Assembly (NCBI GenBank): GCA_001949185.1
Contig: BDGG01000002.1
Location: forward strand, 6,662,772 to 6,726,771
DNA: 64,000 bases
Origin: Ramazzottius varieornatus
Taxonomy: Eukaryota > Tardigrada > Eutardigrada > Parachela > Ramazzottiidae
Direction of reading: 5' to 3'
Shown here one piece after another: positions 1-11,307 of this stretch (position 1 is its first letter; the number at the start of each line of letters is the position of its first letter). Below the pieces are notes generated by a model. It saw nothing but the letters and a program-made list of their open reading frames with translations, did no database searches and was not told the DNA's origin. A program made the position numbers and the translations under genes.

Positions 1-1433
1 GATTGAGGAAGCAGATTAAGACCAGGAACTACACTCCACTAATCAAGATTAAGAGACACTTCGGTACAGTACCTGGTAGCCAACGAGACCTGACCAAAGT
101 CTCGTTCAGCGATGACGGGACAACGTAACAGTCGAGCGGCCAAGTCGAAAACTGCCTCAAAGGTCTCGATCAGATCGTCGCGGTTCGTCAGTTGCGCAAC
201 CCGCTCGAATATCCCTGCGGCATACCCACAGTTGGCCATGGGGAAGAGTCGTGCGTCGTCGTCTTTGAGGCAGTTGAGCAGAGCGGCGGAAACGTAGTTG
301 AGCAACTTGTCCTCGTGCAACAGAATGCAGGACCTATCCAACACAAAGATGCAGCTAGAAAAGGCATACAGACTGATATAAGAACCACAAAACAGTTCAG
401 AAGCATGCTGGAAACGTAGGAAAGAAAAGACCTACCCGATGATTTCACAGAAGTCCGACCAGGCTTGGTTCTGCACCTTCCGCGACCGACCGAAGCAGTT
501 GGCCAGGGTCTGCATGCCGCAGGCTAGAGAATCCCGTATTGGAACTGAAACATCCAGAATGGATAAAAGTGATACGTATACACTTAAGTTTAACAATGCG
601 GTTGCATGCTCGACAGTTGGAATCCAGACAAACGAACTCGACAAGAATCACAAGATTGACTCTCCAAGTGGCGCACGCTTCTAGCCAATAACACTGAGAC
701 GTGCTCCACTTGGGAAAACAAAATTGCCAAGTTTGTCTACCGACCACAAGTTGGCAATCTGACTTGATTACGGGATGACCAACAACAACGCAATCCTTCC
801 GTTTGAAACACGGAGATATTTCGTTGCGAAAGTCATAGGACACAGTTCGTTTTCGGTACCTCGGATCCAGGGATGGGCAGCATTCGGATCGAGCAAAGGA
901 ATGATTCGTTCGACCACGTCCAAGCCTTTCTGTAGCAGTTTTATGGTCGTCGTGGTATATTCTTCAATGCCCCTGAAAGTAGATGAAGGAGATTGGTACA
1001 AGCCTGCTTGGAGTACTCTGGATAATCGGGATAGTGAGCACAAACTTTTCGTCCTCAGGGTCAGCAGTTCCAGCTAGCCAGCGGTAGCAGCGAAAGAGAT
1101 CCGCCAGCGCAGTGAAGAATTCCTCGTCTGCTCCAGTAGCTGGCCGGATTTCTCCGCGGATCTTTGGCGTACATGTGCACCTTTCGTACAGAGCGCCTGC
1201 GGCATCCCGAATGGCAGGGATCATGCCAAGTATTCTAAAGAGAGAAGTAGATGAATACCTACTGGCAATTTGATACAATACGAATCTAACCAATCAACCC
1301 GTTTACATCAATCAACTCGTCCCTACCTGTGCTTTTCTTTGGGAATGTTGACACGACGATATGACTTCTGCGTGACCACAGGCTGAGATTTCTCCATATC
1401 GATGTCCGGCTTCACGGAGAGCAGGGGAACCAT
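1..1433 (-). CDS. ataxin-10-like armadillo protein, 5' part, runs off left edge
   Basis: This is a multi-exon minus-strand gene. The proposed first exon starts with ATG at 1433-1431 and encodes about 36 residues (MVPLLSVKPDIDMEKSQPVV...), ending at a GT donor near 1327. The next exons are near 1232-1000, 970-840, 533-440 and 320-70. They encode leucine-rich helices such as GMQTLANCFGRSRKVQNQAW and KLLNYVSAALLNCLKDDDARLF. The first resembles the ataxin-10 stretch around GLQFLGNIASRNEDSQ, and the second the helix pair that follows it. Ataxin-10 is a cytosolic armadillo-fold protein linked to neurite growth and cytokinesis. The C-terminal part, including the conserved ataxin-10 domain, lies outside the window, so the family call is tentative; another armadillo or HEAT protein is possible. 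An intron around 535-770 carries one copy of the dispersed inverted repeat. Confidence 0.45.
620..742. repeat. family A inverted repeat, intron of the ataxin-10-like gene
   Basis: The core is CAAGTGGCGCACGCTTC ... GACGTGCTCCACTTGGG, with AGACAAACGAACTCGAC and GCCAAGTTTGTCT as partly matching outer arms. Confidence 0.75.
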
Positions 1434-3035
1434 CGGAAGCTTTCTATAGCATCCTCAAGAGTCCAGAGCTGAATCAGCAGATTTTCGGAGTCCACCAAGT
1501 GACAAGTCTAGTTCCGGAAAGTGAGGATAGTCCAGACGGTCCACTGTGATCGACCAGTTCACTGTGCGATATAGTTGTTAGTAACAATCACGAGATGTAC
1601 AGCTTGCATAACTTGTTCCAAGATGTGAATACCGATGTAGCTGTATGAACATAAATCCAAGGACATGGATAAAGTCAAGACTCAAGAGAAGAGGAATAAA
1701 AACACTTTAAGAAAAAGGTCTAAACCCTGAAGTCAGCAGCAGAGTCATGACGTAACGAAAAGTGCCGTTTTACTGTGTACGCGAAAAGCTATTAATGACG
1801 TCACACCACCTCATGCAGTTGGATAGTGTTGCACACCAGCCTTGATTTGTTGACCACTGTACAGCAATTCAGGATCTTAGAAGCTGATACTGCTTGTGCG
1901 CCACTTGGAAGCGGCAATGTTCGGCAACTGGCCAGCGGGCATTCAGCTTGTGTAGCCAGATGTAACGCTATGATCAGCGAAACTCTAGAGTTCGTAATGT
2001 AGATTGACCTTGGTGATGCTCCACATTTCTGCCTATTGCCGACGTCTGCGGAAACATTCACAGCAGTTACACACTTACAGACTCAGTTTCGCAGACTGTT
2101 TGACAGTGGGTCTCCGATGTACGATGCGATTACCATGGTCCTTGTAGCGAACCACCGTCAACAATGCCGCTTCCTGTAACCGCTCTGCCTTCACAGTGTA
2201 CATTTTTTAACGCATTGCCGTCGGCGCGGCGTGAGATGACCTTGATTAAACTACTGTAATATACCAGTTGTGTAAGTGTTAGCTGAACGGGTAAGGGGTT
2301 TCTTCCCAAAACCCAAGGTTTCCACGAAAGTCTTTTCTTCTCCTAGACCAAGTCTCAGCAGGTACCGAGAATTCTCTGCTTCTCATTTAGGAAAGCGGCG
2401 AGACGATAATCGAAGACTGCCTTTACGAACACATTGTTTCCCGATAAAGTATACGACATGCGCGCGTTGAAATCTTCTTTGTCCGGAAATAACCACAGTT
2501 TCTTCGGCGCGACAAAGATCAGTTTCAACCAATAAAGATAATAGACTTTTCAGGTTATGCGATCCTCGTCGTCTCAATCACAGGCACCAAACTGTCGACT
2601 TAATTAACCTGTTGACCAGTTTCACCGAACAAAGGAAAAGTTACATACTTCTATGATGAATGATATAAAGAAGACAAAGACGGCGTCGCCGTTCTGCCTC
2701 CATCTTTCAGGACTTTTAGACAGAGGCCAGTTTTCGCCGCTAAGCAAGACAGGAATGGTGATGGAAGAGGACGTTGGTCGTACGAGACAGCCTTCTTCTC
2801 CCACGAGCATGTATGTATGGAAACCTGAGACGAAAAGAGGGGAAGTCTTTGTCATGAGTAATGATCAGCTTCTGGTCATCAAGCAGAAGAAGTCAACACC
2901 GATACCATCTCTATTTCCCTCGCCACGTCTTTCCGGCGCCGTATATAAGTAAGCTCACTTCCAGTCGCGTTAGCGATCGTCAGTCGGTACTTCATTTAGT
3001 TTCTCACAGTCACTCATCCGCCCTACAGCATAACC
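1434..3035. other. intergenic region between divergent genes
   Basis: No convincing gene is seen. Short open frames lack splice context and recognisable motifs. The stretch must hold the promoters of the minus-strand ataxin-10-like gene and the plus-strand cysteine-rich gene. A lone arm of the dispersed repeat (TGCGCCACTTGG) lies near 1898. Confidence 0.5.
2942..2948 (+). promoter_or_regulatory. TATA box of the cysteine-rich secreted protein gene
   Basis: TATATAA lies 88-94 bases upstream of the ATG at 3036. That leaves room for a start site about 30 bases downstream and a short 5' leader. A strong TATA box fits an abundantly expressed secreted protein. Confidence 0.6.
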
Positions 3036-3932
3036 ATGAAGTTCTTCGTCGTCGCCCTTCTCGTTGGCTGTGCCTTCGCCGATGAGGTTGATCCCGTCAA
3101 CCAGGCTCGCGCCATGATGGCCAACCGAATCCTCACCGCCGACCCCTCGACCTTCATTGACTGCCGTGCTGACCCGGCTGGAGCCTGTGGCTCGAAGCCC
3201 GGCTGGAAGTGCCAGGACCTCATGAAGCTGTGCTCGCCCGGAAACGCCCCCAACACCGAGGCCGTCGGTAAGTTCCGTGTTCCGCCCCAGCTTCTCAAAC
3301 CTTACCCTCATTGTAAAGAGCAAAACTCTAGTTTTTCGTAGTCAATAGTTTTAGGTGTCGGTGTGGTTCCCGGTACTTGAAATATAATTTATTTTGCAGA
3401 GGGGGACTGTGACGCCACGAACATCGAATCCGACAAGTGCCGACCTCTGTACCGATGTGGCAGCAACAAGAAATGCAACTTTGTCGGACCCCGAGCCTGC
3501 AACGACATTAACGATTGCACCAAGGAAGTGTCTGGAGTGTCCTTCGAGTGCAAGGAGCTCAAAAGTAACGCTCCCGGAAACCGATGCTGGATGAGTAAGT
3601 GTGACTTTTCTGCAGTACTGTGCCACAGGTCCTCGTTCCTCAACGTCTTCAGTTTGATTTTCCATTGGTCAAATATTTCTCTTTTTTTCAGAGTGCTCCA
3701 ACGACCACGAATGCCACGGCTGCAAGTCTGATGGTGCCTCGTGTCGCGTTCCCGAGAACTTTCGCAAGCACATCTCATGCGTTCAGGTAAAGTCGTCTTG
3801 CCAAGTGAAAACAATTTCTTAGTTCCTCCGTGAGAAGAGATCAGAAAAGTTGGTGGATTTTGTATTCGAGTATTACTGTATCTTGTCATCTTTCAGGGAC
3901 TCTGTCAACGCAAGAGCGCCGCAACTGCCTAA
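3036..3932 (+). CDS. secreted cysteine-rich protein, family not recognised
   Basis: Four exons at 3036-3267, 3400-3594, 3692-3786 and 3897-3932 join in frame to 185 codons. All introns are GT-AG. Residues 1-15 (MKFFVVALLVGCAFA) form a clear signal peptide with a cleavage site before DEVDPV. The mature part has about 18 cysteines, an even number, in spacings such as CGSNKKCNF and CSNDHECHGC. This suggests a disulphide-rich extracellular protein. There is no membrane segment. A TATA box lies upstream and AATAAA follows at about 4107, so transcript ends are well defined. I do not recognise the family. It could be a cuticle, gut or body-fluid protein or a protease inhibitor, but nothing in the sequence decides. 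Confidence 0.85.
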
Positions 3933-4106
3933 GTACTTGATCCATTTTTTTCTTCACATGGCGATGTTAGGTGCATTTTCCCCAACCTTTTCTCTGACGA
4001 TCTAGCATCCTGTAGCGTCCACTCCCAACCTTTTTTCCTTTGTTTCTTTCCCAGTCTCTCTCCTTTCCTGAACATCTGCCATAAATTCGTCAGTCTTGAG
4101 CTTGCA

Positions 4107-4112
4107 AATAAA
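4107..4112 (+). terminator. polyadenylation signal AATAAA
   Basis: AATAAA lies 175 bases after the stop codon of the cysteine-rich gene, after a pyrimidine-rich 3' untranslated stretch. It is the first canonical signal downstream of that stop. Confidence 0.55.
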
Positions 4113-4588
4113 GTAGTTCCGTCTTCTGACGGTAGCTCCCTCTGGTCATACTTTCAGGACATTCCCAGTTCTCTGGGGCGGAGTATTAGGCAGGAATTCT
4201 CTCCATCTAGCTCTGTGTTTGGTGAGAACAAAAACATATTGTAGAATTAGCAACCCAGAATACAATAATCTGTTAGAGTAATCAAGAAGCGCACGGTAAG
4301 GGAAGAAGCTCTGACATTTTATGTTCTCGCCCTCCGGCGGACAACGTCCGCCTTATATGACGTCATTTTTCATCCATAAATCCAGCTGATAGCGTCATCG
4401 ACGACCGCAGTCTTGTAAGCTTCGAAGGGTAAACAAATCGCTCCGTATTTAAACTTCGGTGATTTCCCAAAGCCGGTGCCGGCTAATCCTTCTCATCGAT
4501 CATTTCATTCAGCTTTCAACCTCGAAGCGTGCTGGAAAGTAATCATTATTTCCGTAGAGCCAGGTGGTTCAGCATAGTTTGAGAAAAG

Positions 4589-6088
4589 ATGGCGCACGTC
4601 ATGGGAAAACCTCTGGTCTCCCACTTCTCGGAGGAACAGCTGCAGAATCTGCTCTGTTCTACTCATACCTTCAAGGATGCCTCATGGATTAACCGCTTCG
4701 TCTTTCGGCCATACTGGAAATGGATGTTGGAAGCCATCCCGCTGAACACGCCACCGACTTGTCTCCTGGGCCTGAACTTCAGCCTGAACATCCTGGCTCT
4801 TTTCCTCCTCATTGCCAAGAACGATATTTCCAGCGCAAGTTCTACTCTTCCCTGGCTGTACTTTGTGTGCTCTGTCCTGTACTTTGCAGCCTTCACATTG
4901 GCAGGAACAGATGCTGCTGGTCGTTATCTTCGTCGAGAAAATGGCGAAATCCAGACTGCTCGTGAGCCTCAAGCAACTTCCAATTCAGCGCCGAGCCCGT
5001 ATGCTTCCGCCGAATATATCGATCGCGTCCTGGACAGTGTCATCATCTCCATCAAGGTGCTCTTCTTGTTCCATGTACTTGGTGTCGGAGGTGAAAATCT
5101 CTCCTACAGCGCTGCCTTCGCCATGCTAGTCCTGGTTACCGGTTGCTTCCTCGTCCAGCAATGGGAAGGCTTCGTAACAGGCGTCTATTACAGGTACGTC
5201 ATGTCATATAAACAACTTTACGTTGCTGTAATAACATATTACACATGGTTTACGTTGTGTTATATGACTTGACATGTCACGGTTTTCTTCTTTCAGTTCG
5301 TTCTTCTTGGATTCCTTCGACGTAACCGTCTTCCTCGCCTTCCTCCTGAAGAGCTACTTTGGGGGAAGTCTTACCTGGAGCTCGTTGGAAAATTTTGGCG
5401 TTTTTGGAACCAGCATTTCAGCTGCCCGACTTGTGTCCAGCCTCTTCGTGGCGGGAGGCTGTCTATCGTCCTTCAAGTGCATCTGTCGAACCCTGAAGAA
5501 CTCGCCCAACGGACTTCAGACAGTTCCCTTCTTGTCCCTGCTTACCTTGATAGTCTCTCAAGCCACTTGGCTCTTGTTTCCAGGAGTACCTAATGTCTTT
5601 CTATTTCTGTGCTGGTCGACCGGTGTGATTGCTTCCAACATCACCACTGAGATCATCTTCGGGCGTATGACTCAGTCCTCCAGCATACGTCTTAATGTTT
5701 TTTCAATCTTGGCCGCGGCTTTTGCCATCTTTAATTTGCTGGGATTGCTCGGCAGCTCTGTTGGCCAAAGAAAGGCGTGGATTGTGTTCTCTTCCTTTGT
5801 CACTGTTTGCCATACTGTCACCACAGTCCGCGCCGCCAGAGATATGGTACGTATAACAGCCATGTTTGCTTTAGTGAATAGTCACGTACCCATCTTCCCT
5901 TCTAAATTGCAAAGCATATCCACTTCCTCATCATCGTCTGAACAAACTTATATGCCATACTGACTTCAATATTGACTTATATTTTACAGATCACACACTT
6001 GCTGCTGGCAGTCATCTCCTGTTTCTTCGGCCATGCCGGTGCCATTTTCGCTCCCGTTTGGAATCAGCTCAAGAAAAAAGCCAAATGA
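4589..6088 (+). CDS. ethanolaminephosphotransferase-like membrane protein, probably inactive
   Basis: Three exons (4589-5193, 5297-5846, 5990-6088) join in frame to 417 residues, close to the roughly 400 of EPT1/SELENOI and CEPT1. The N-terminus (LPWLYFVCSVLYFAAFTLAG and the preceding FVFRPYWKWMLEAIP) follows the family layout, with about ten hydrophobic segments. The family transfers phosphoethanolamine or phosphocholine from CDP-alcohols to diacylglycerol in the endoplasmic reticulum or Golgi. Its signature is DG(x)2AR(x)8G(x)3D(x)3D. Here the first Asp is Ala105 (AGTDAAGR), Asp108 remains, the later Gly is Ala141, and Asp145 and Asp149 remain (YIDRVLDS). The spacing between the halves is also enlarged. 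Loss of the first metal-binding Asp suggests a pseudoenzyme or changed chemistry. The fold assignment is fairly secure; activity is inferred to be lost. Confidence 0.75.
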
Positions 6089-6266
6089 GTAGCCTGTTTT
6101 GCTAGTATACTTCCGGCAGCTAGTACTAAAGTAATCGCAGTTCTACCATTTTGGTTGTGCCTTTCTATACATTTTATGTGGTAAGTGATGCGTTTGGTTT
6201 TATAGAGAGAAATTTCAGCGCTCCACGGTTTTCTAGTTTTATGTGTTTACACAACGTTTTACGATC

Positions 6267-9200
6267 TCAGTGAGGCAGAGTTCGCCGAGAACTGAAACTG
6301 TCAAAGCCAGCTTCCGATCTGCTCTTGGTTACCGCGATCGTAATGGTCGCCACCGCTTTACCACTGAATATACCGTTGGTCGTCATACTCATCAGCATTT
6401 CCAGCTCTACTTCCTGTGGAGCTTCCAGTGGTCGCACCAGTGAGATGGTGGCCTGGTAAAAAAATACTAAATATCTCCAGACCATCGTTAGGACTTGGTT
6501 GGCTAATTTAGGTTGTATTACCTGGTTGTAGCCGGTGGTGCGAGTATCGAAAAACCTTCTATCGGCAGGCATCACGGCTACCATCAAAGGCTGTGCTCGT
6601 TTCATGGTGAGGTCGAACTCGACATTGGTATTGGGTTGTTGCGGTCCTCGCATCGTAAACAGGTCAATGCGTCCTGTCACGGGGAAGGTAGGATTACTGG
6701 GAATGGCCATGAAATTGTAGGAGTAGGATATGGGTTGCTGTAAACAGTTGGCGTCGCCCACCGGGCACACGAGCGACAGTCTCCGGCAGCGACTACAAAA
6801 GTCACGGAAGATACCAGAATGTTAAGGTTAGGTGTCTAGTTTAGGAAGGGTACTTTTTCTGCTCTGGGTCTTGGACGTATCCCATCGGGCAGCGGATAGC
6901 GTGACACTGGTATCCGCCTTCGGTATTCACGCATACTTGATCGTGGCGGTTGCAATACTGCAGAGTTTGGCATTCATCGATATCTTGACATCGTTGTCCA
7001 TCTGGAAGCATTTGGAACCCGGATGGACACGAACAGTTATAGCCTCCGTATGTATTTATACAGTCCCCGAAGCATAGTTTAAGGGAATTGTCGGCACATT
7101 CGTCGATGTCTAAAAAAAAACCATTTGAGCTGCACCAAGAGACAACCACGTCGCTCATCCCGAAAGCTCCCCCACCTTCACAACTATGGAGATCCAAAGC
7201 CAAGCGGAAGCCAGTCTTGCACGTACAGTTGTATCCACCCCAACGGTTGGTGCATCCCTAATAGCTGAATTCGTTTGCACACTTTTCGACTGATAGTTCA
7301 CTGATAAAGAGCTTAATGAAAAAATGCGGTTGAGATTATTGATAATACAATATTACCTGCTGGCATGGATTGTGTTCCTCGCATTCGTCAATATCTACCA
7401 GTTTGAGATGTTATTGTGCTGTTGTCCGACCATACGGAATGTCGCAGAGCTTGATTCCTGCCGTACCTTTGCAATGGTTGCCATCCAGAGGACCTTGGCG
7501 AAATCCTTCTTTACAGTTACAGCGGAAAGAACCGGGAAAGTTCTGGCAGTCGGCACTGGAAGGGCAAGAGCTGGCTCCGAATCTACACTCATCGATATCT
7601 GCAATACTTGACGGTACTTCTTGATCGCGAGGATCCAATAATTATCAAGACACTGCTCGAACCAACGAAAACTTAATACCGGAGACAGCTTACCTTCGCA
7701 CTGCTTGTTGTATAGGTTGAACTCGAAGCCTTCTCGGCAGTTACAAACGAAACTTCCGGGTCGATTTTCGCATGTTTGTCCTCCGACGCACGTGTGCGTA
7801 CCTTCGGCACATTCATCCACATCTAGGCCAGTCCAAAATAGTTTTGGCTTTCTGTTCTCCCGAATAAATGCTAATGTCTGACTTACCGACACATTTATCG
7901 CCGAGATCGTTCAAAATGTATCCACCTCCACAGTTTAGCTGTAACATTCCATTCAGGATTTCGCATAAAAAAACAACATCATTTTGAAACTTTGTACCTT
8001 ATCCCGACAAACATGGGAACCGACAGTGTTGTAACAGTCCTGGTTCCGTTTGCAGGCGTTTGGGTTGGCCAAGCACTCGTTAGTGTCCATGCAAACTCCC
8101 TCGTCACTTGGCTCGAAGCCGGTCTGACAGTCGACGTGGCTGCAAGTACCTCTCTCGTAGTCCAGGCGCATTTTCTTCGGACAAGTCTTTGGCGTACAGC
8201 GGAAGGAGCCTTGAGTGTTGACACAGTCATACGCTATCCCGCAGTTGTGGTTCCCCAAAACGCATTCGTCATTATCTATAGCGAACAGGAAAAAGAGTCA
8301 GCGAAACTGTTCGCAATTCGTATTATTAGCGCACCTGGCTGACGATCAGAACCTGAAGATCTTACCTGTACACTCCCGGCGATGAGCATCGTAGGTGTAT
8401 CCTGTTCCACAAGAGATCTCTCGGATGCATCTGTAATTTGCGGGCAGTAAGACTTGAGAATCGAAGGAGGTGAGTCGATACGTACCTGAAAGTTCCAGCC
8501 TCATTTTCGCATCGCATTCCGACACCGCAGTTATCCTGCTGGGTTGCGCATTCGTCAATGTCTAGAAGATTGCCAGCTTATTCAACGGCACTCCAGATGC
8601 AGATATACGTGACTGACTGACCTTCACACCGTCCAGTTCGCGGATTATTTTGATAGCCTCCCGGACAAAGTCGTTGTGTAACATCTTCGGGCGTGACTGC
8701 TGTGACATACACGGCAGGATCATCCGGTTCCGGAAGTGGTGACTCACACTTGTAGCTGCCGATGGTATTTACACACTTCTGTACTTCCGCACAGGTATGA
8801 AGTTTCCGGTTGCACTCGTTGATGTCCAGACACTGCCCGATACCGGCATGATAGTCGTACCCCACTCCGCAAACTTTTGCTCCTCCGTCGCCGTCTGCCG
8901 GCTCGGGTTCGACGGGGAAGCCGACAGTAACCTCTTCCTGCAGGCCTAGTGAGCTTGAGGGTCGCGGCGATCGAGCTCTGGGAAACTCGTGTGGAGGCGG
9001 CACTGTGCCATTCGTTCTGCTTTGGCGAAGCTTGGAGAACTCGCAGCATTCTTTGTAAATCTTGTTGCATTTCGTGATTTGGAAGCCGGCAGAGTCGCAC
9101 TGCTTGCCGTATCCGGAACTTCCGGCTAGAAGCCCCAGCTGACAGCAGTCACAGCATTGCTGCAAAGGAGCAATTTCACTGTTGAAACCAGAGGGCGATG

Positions 9201-9738
9201 CCTGAAAATCTTTGTCAATTATGTACCTTGCGTAACATACTTTAAATTCATCGCCACCGAGTCCCGTTTCCTCCGGTGCACAATCTTGGTTTTCTTGAGC
9301 TGAAGTTTTCCCGTCATCACATTTTCCAAGGATCGCTTCCTCACGACAGCAAACTCCTGTAAAATGTTCGAGATAATTCCGGACCAGACCAAGTCAAAAT
9401 GCTTTAGAAACGTACCCAAAGACACTCCGCACCAATACTGATCCTGCCTTTGCACTCCCGATATAGGAGTAGGATACTCGTCACAGTTATTGGAGCTCGT
9501 TCTGCCATAGTTCCGCCCAAGATTGCAACCTATATATAAAAGAGGCAAACTTGCGAACGCTACGTTTTCGCAGTTGAACCACTTAGATTGTCACTTACAG
9601 TGTATGAAAACTCGATCCAATTCGCCTAGAACAAGTAGACGTCTAAAGCGCAAAGTTATTGTGGTAAGCACAAGAAAGCTGCTTACCTTGGGCGTGGATG
9701 ATATGGAGCAACGCAACAACAGTCCACCGAAGTATCAT
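6267..9738 (-). CDS. fibulin (fibulin-1/2 type extracellular matrix protein)
   Basis: The gene starts at ATG 9738-9736 with a signal peptide ([16 protein letters not shown]) and ends at 6267. The next exons encode anaphylatoxin-like modules with paired cysteines ([38 protein letters not shown]). About ten calcium-binding EGF repeats follow, with D-I/V-D-E-C starts, for example [25 protein letters not shown] and [12 protein letters not shown]. The end is a fibulin-type C-terminal module (from about 6770 to 6267). This order is diagnostic of fibulin-1 and -2. Fibulins are secreted and bind laminin, fibronectin and other matrix partners in basement membranes. Many small exons each hold one EGF module, all with GT-AG ends. 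The module order is complete, so the gene looks functional; the exact EGF count depends on splicing I could not test. Confidence 0.88.
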
Positions 9739-11307
9739 TTTCCGATTTACGCGTCCGTAACCTGATTTCGTCCGGAAATGTGGTAAGTATGCTCATATTT
9801 CTTGGCTTCCTCTATCCATAACAATGACGAAAGCACATGCTTGGTTGCGCGACAGAGGGTGAAAAACGAACGCCTGTTACGAGCGGCACCTGCTTATCTG
9901 ATGGAAACGAAACTTGTACCGGAATCTACCCGACGGTACCGTGCGAACTGATCCAATCTTATTCCTACTACGATCCAGTACGTGGAGATAAGCTAGAGGC
10001 ATTCCAACGAGGCAGTCGGAAAAGGAGTGGTAACTGCGGATCATGGCGCCAGGAAACAAAATTGTTCGCCTGATCTACATAATTATTGTACTGACAGAGC
10101 CCCTGGAAAAGTAATGTTTTGTCCTTCCGCATGCTGAAATAAGTCGCAATGGTATGGTGGTACCGACAGTCAGAGATCCTGTCATACTATTGCGATGTGT
10201 GTCGGGGCGGAAGATCTCGTCTACGCTGGATACTTCTTGCATTAACTGCTTGCCTCCTCACAATCGACTTGTTCTCCTCTTTTGGTTGGATTCGTGGACT
10301 GACGATACGACAAGCTCTTCGGCTGCCACCATCGCGAGACACTACGGGGCGGGAAATCTAACCCGTCTGGCGAGCACGTGGTGTTGCAGTGCCAGTCAAC
10401 GGTAGCCCGCGTCACGTGATGATACGAAAGGATGCATTTGCCGCATTGTATAATCACCATTCGCACATATCGTCGATCGTACAGCCCATTTTATTTGGAT
10501 CGAATAATTTCAGTCTACAATCTCGTCGATTCTTACATACGTATAGCTCTTTAGGAATCGGGAGATGGACCAGCTAGGGTAATTGCCAGGGTTAGACCAG
10601 TTCGCACTTGCCGCCAGAGCTAAAGCTCTATGAATGATGGCTATTGCGAGCTCAAGCTGGCTCTCGTGAGCCATGAACCCAGAAGGAGCATCATCTGCAG
10701 GGTTTCCGCGTACCACACCGAACCCCGAACCACTGTCTACTGTAAAGTACAGTAAGCCAGCCAGGCCTCTGGTACTTCGTAGGACAACGTGTCTGCCACC
10801 TCGATTTTGTCCATGAGTGGAGTCCCCACGCAGCAGCCTTCGTCCTGTAACAGCCCTTGGGCCACAGCCGGTGAAACTTCCTTGTGTAAAGCTCAAACTA
10901 CTGTGCCCAACGGTCACGCCACAATTTAACGCGCATTTTTATATGATTTCCGTCTGGTGAGCAACGCAGTGAAGAAAAGTGGTGAAACAAAAATTATACA
11001 TCTCTCTTCTTTGTACAAGGATAATAATCTCTCGAGTGCCGTCAGATAATCGACGAGCACCACTGGTGACAACGCGTAACAATCAAGAAGAAGAAATAGA
11101 TCAAACTGATCGAAAAATACACTACATTGCGGTGCTAGGTGCAATCGATATTATATGTACAGGGACTTTGCAACTCGAGGACTGTAGTGCTAACGCGCAC
11201 CGATAAAAGGGTCAAAAACTAACTGAAGCCAATTCACTAGACTAAAAAGACTAGGAGGAATGCGAAATTATTCGACCAATCATCATTCGATGTATCTTTA
11301 TCGTCTT
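9739..11307. other. intergenic region, no supported gene
   Basis: This lies upstream of fibulin and downstream of the MITF-like gene. The longest open frame (10510-10917, minus, 135 codons) has no recognisable motif, signal peptide or splice partners, and I do not call it. Confidence 0.45.

Noticed and set aside
10510-10917. 135-codon open frame on the minus strand
   Set aside because: Composition looks random and nothing is recognisable; no transcript signals nearby.
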